Shown one piece after another: positions 6,300-6,750 of a stretch of DNA of 6,750 bases; position 1 is the first letter of the stretch; every line of letters begins with the position of its first letter. The DNA is from Calditrichia bacterium. GTDB lineage: Bacteria > Calditrichota > Calditrichia > RBG-13-44-9 > J042. The DNA is taken from NCBI GenBank assembly GCA_030430345.1, contig JAUIFT010000151.1:1-6750 (forward strand), given 5' to 3'. Made by a program: the position numbers and the translations under genes. The notes under the pieces were generated by a model. The model was given only the letters and a program-made list of their open reading frames with translations. It was not told the origin of the DNA and made no database searches.

Positions 6300-6305
6300 G
6301 AATTT

Positions 6306-6310
6306 CCTCC
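6306..6310 (-). promoter_or_regulatory. Ribosome binding site that fixes the GTG start of rpsP
   Basis: The minus strand reads GGAGG, 6 bases before the GTG at 6297-6299. It decides this start, which also places the conserved 'VKLRL' at the expected position. The remaining spacer to ffh (6311-6355) is AT-rich; I see no convincing promoter or folded ribosomal-protein leader in it. Confidence 0.88.
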
Positions 6311-6355
6311 GTTTGGATTTTATTTATTATGTATCAAAATGTTATTTGCTATTTA

Positions 6356-6750
6356 TTAAAAGGGAAATCCTGCCGGACCTGCCCCGCCGGGGCCCATACG
6401 GCCACGCATTTTATTCATTTTTTTCATCATCTTCTTCATTTCATTGAACTGACGGATGAGCTGATTAACATCGCGCACTTCCGTTCCGCTGCCACCGGCA
6501 ATGCGTTTTCGCCGGCTGCCGTTCAATATTTCCGGGCGCTGCCGTTCTTTGATCGTCATGGAGTTGATAATCGCTTCCACTTTCACAAAAGCATTATCAT
6601 CGACCTGGATGCCCTTTAATTGTTTTCCCACACCGGGAATCATTTTCAGGAGACTATCCAGTGGTCCCATTTTTTTGATCTGCTGCAGTTGCTCGTAGAA
6701 ATCTTCCAGCGTGAACTGCTCTTTACGGATTTTCTTCTCAAGCTTCTGCG
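6356..6750 (-). CDS. ffh: Signal recognition particle protein Ffh, C-terminal 130 residues (cut by window edge)
   Basis: Ffh is the SRP54 GTPase that binds 4.5S RNA and signal peptides and delivers nascent membrane proteins to FtsY. Only the end of the gene is present, about 130 of a usual 430-460 residues, and it lies wholly in the methionine-rich M domain. Reading from the edge, 'QFTLEDFYEQLQQIKKMG' is the classic first M-domain helix, followed by 'MIPGV'. The RNA-binding motif 'SRRKRIAGGSGTEVRDVNQL' and the 'MKKMMKKMNKMRGRM' helix follow, then a Gly/Pro-rich tail ending 'FPF'. The GTPase (NG) domain lies beyond position 6750. The stop is TAA followed at once by a second TAA. It is the most upstream gene seen of the cluster and is followed by rpsP after 56 bases. 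Confidence 0.97.
   Translation of the reverse strand, partial: QKLEKKIRKEQFTLEDFYEQLQQIKKMGPLDSLLKMIPGVGKQLKGIQVDDNAFVKVEAIINSMTIKERQRPEILNGSRRKRIAGGSGTEVRDVNQLIRQFNEMKKMMKKMNKMRGRMGPGGAGPAGFPF

Overview
This window is a compact, ordinary bacterial chromosomal region in which all nine recognisable genes lie on the minus strand, so it is read from position 6750 down to 1. No RNA gene, mobile element, CRISPR array or phage gene is visible, and no stretch longer than about 300 bases lacks a gene.

Positions 6750 to 3702 hold a translation and secretion cluster in the order ffh (C-terminal part only), rpsP, khpA, rimM, trmD, rplS. It is closed by a strong intrinsic terminator at 3702-3734. The products act on ribosome synthesis and function: signal recognition, 30S protein S16, a KH RNA-binding protein, a 16S maturation factor, the tRNA m1G37 methyltransferase and 50S protein L19. 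Most of these genes have good Shine-Dalgarno sequences, and rimM and trmD overlap by 11 bases.

A spacer of about 120 bases (3582-3701) follows, which may contain a promoter. Positions 3581 to 1 hold a second co-directional run: a PlsC-type acyltransferase with an unusual N-terminal zinc ribbon and PH/GRAM-like region, a 562-residue Ig-like lipoprotein, and dapF, which is cut by the left edge. The spacings of 18 and 9 bases suggest one transcript for cell-envelope functions: phospholipid acylation, an outer-membrane or periplasmic lipoprotein, and meso-diaminopimelate for peptidoglycan and lysine.

The likely host is a member of the FCB (Fibrobacterota-Chlorobiota-Bacteroidota) assemblage. The Ig-like lipoprotein has the 'GGPQDKTAP' N-terminus typical of Bacteroidota and relatives, TrmD has the 'CGHYK' form of its loop, and S16 carries a long Ala/Glu/Lys tail. 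The intact ffh-rpsP-khpA-rimM-trmD-rplS order and strong Shine-Dalgarno sites fit Calditrichota, KSB1 or a similar lineage better than Bacteroidota proper. This placement is inference.

I found no convincing new biological system. The points most worth a second look are the acyltransferase domain fusion, the internal duplication in the lipoprotein, the repetitive S16 tail and a Gly-to-Ala change in the TrmD cofactor loop.
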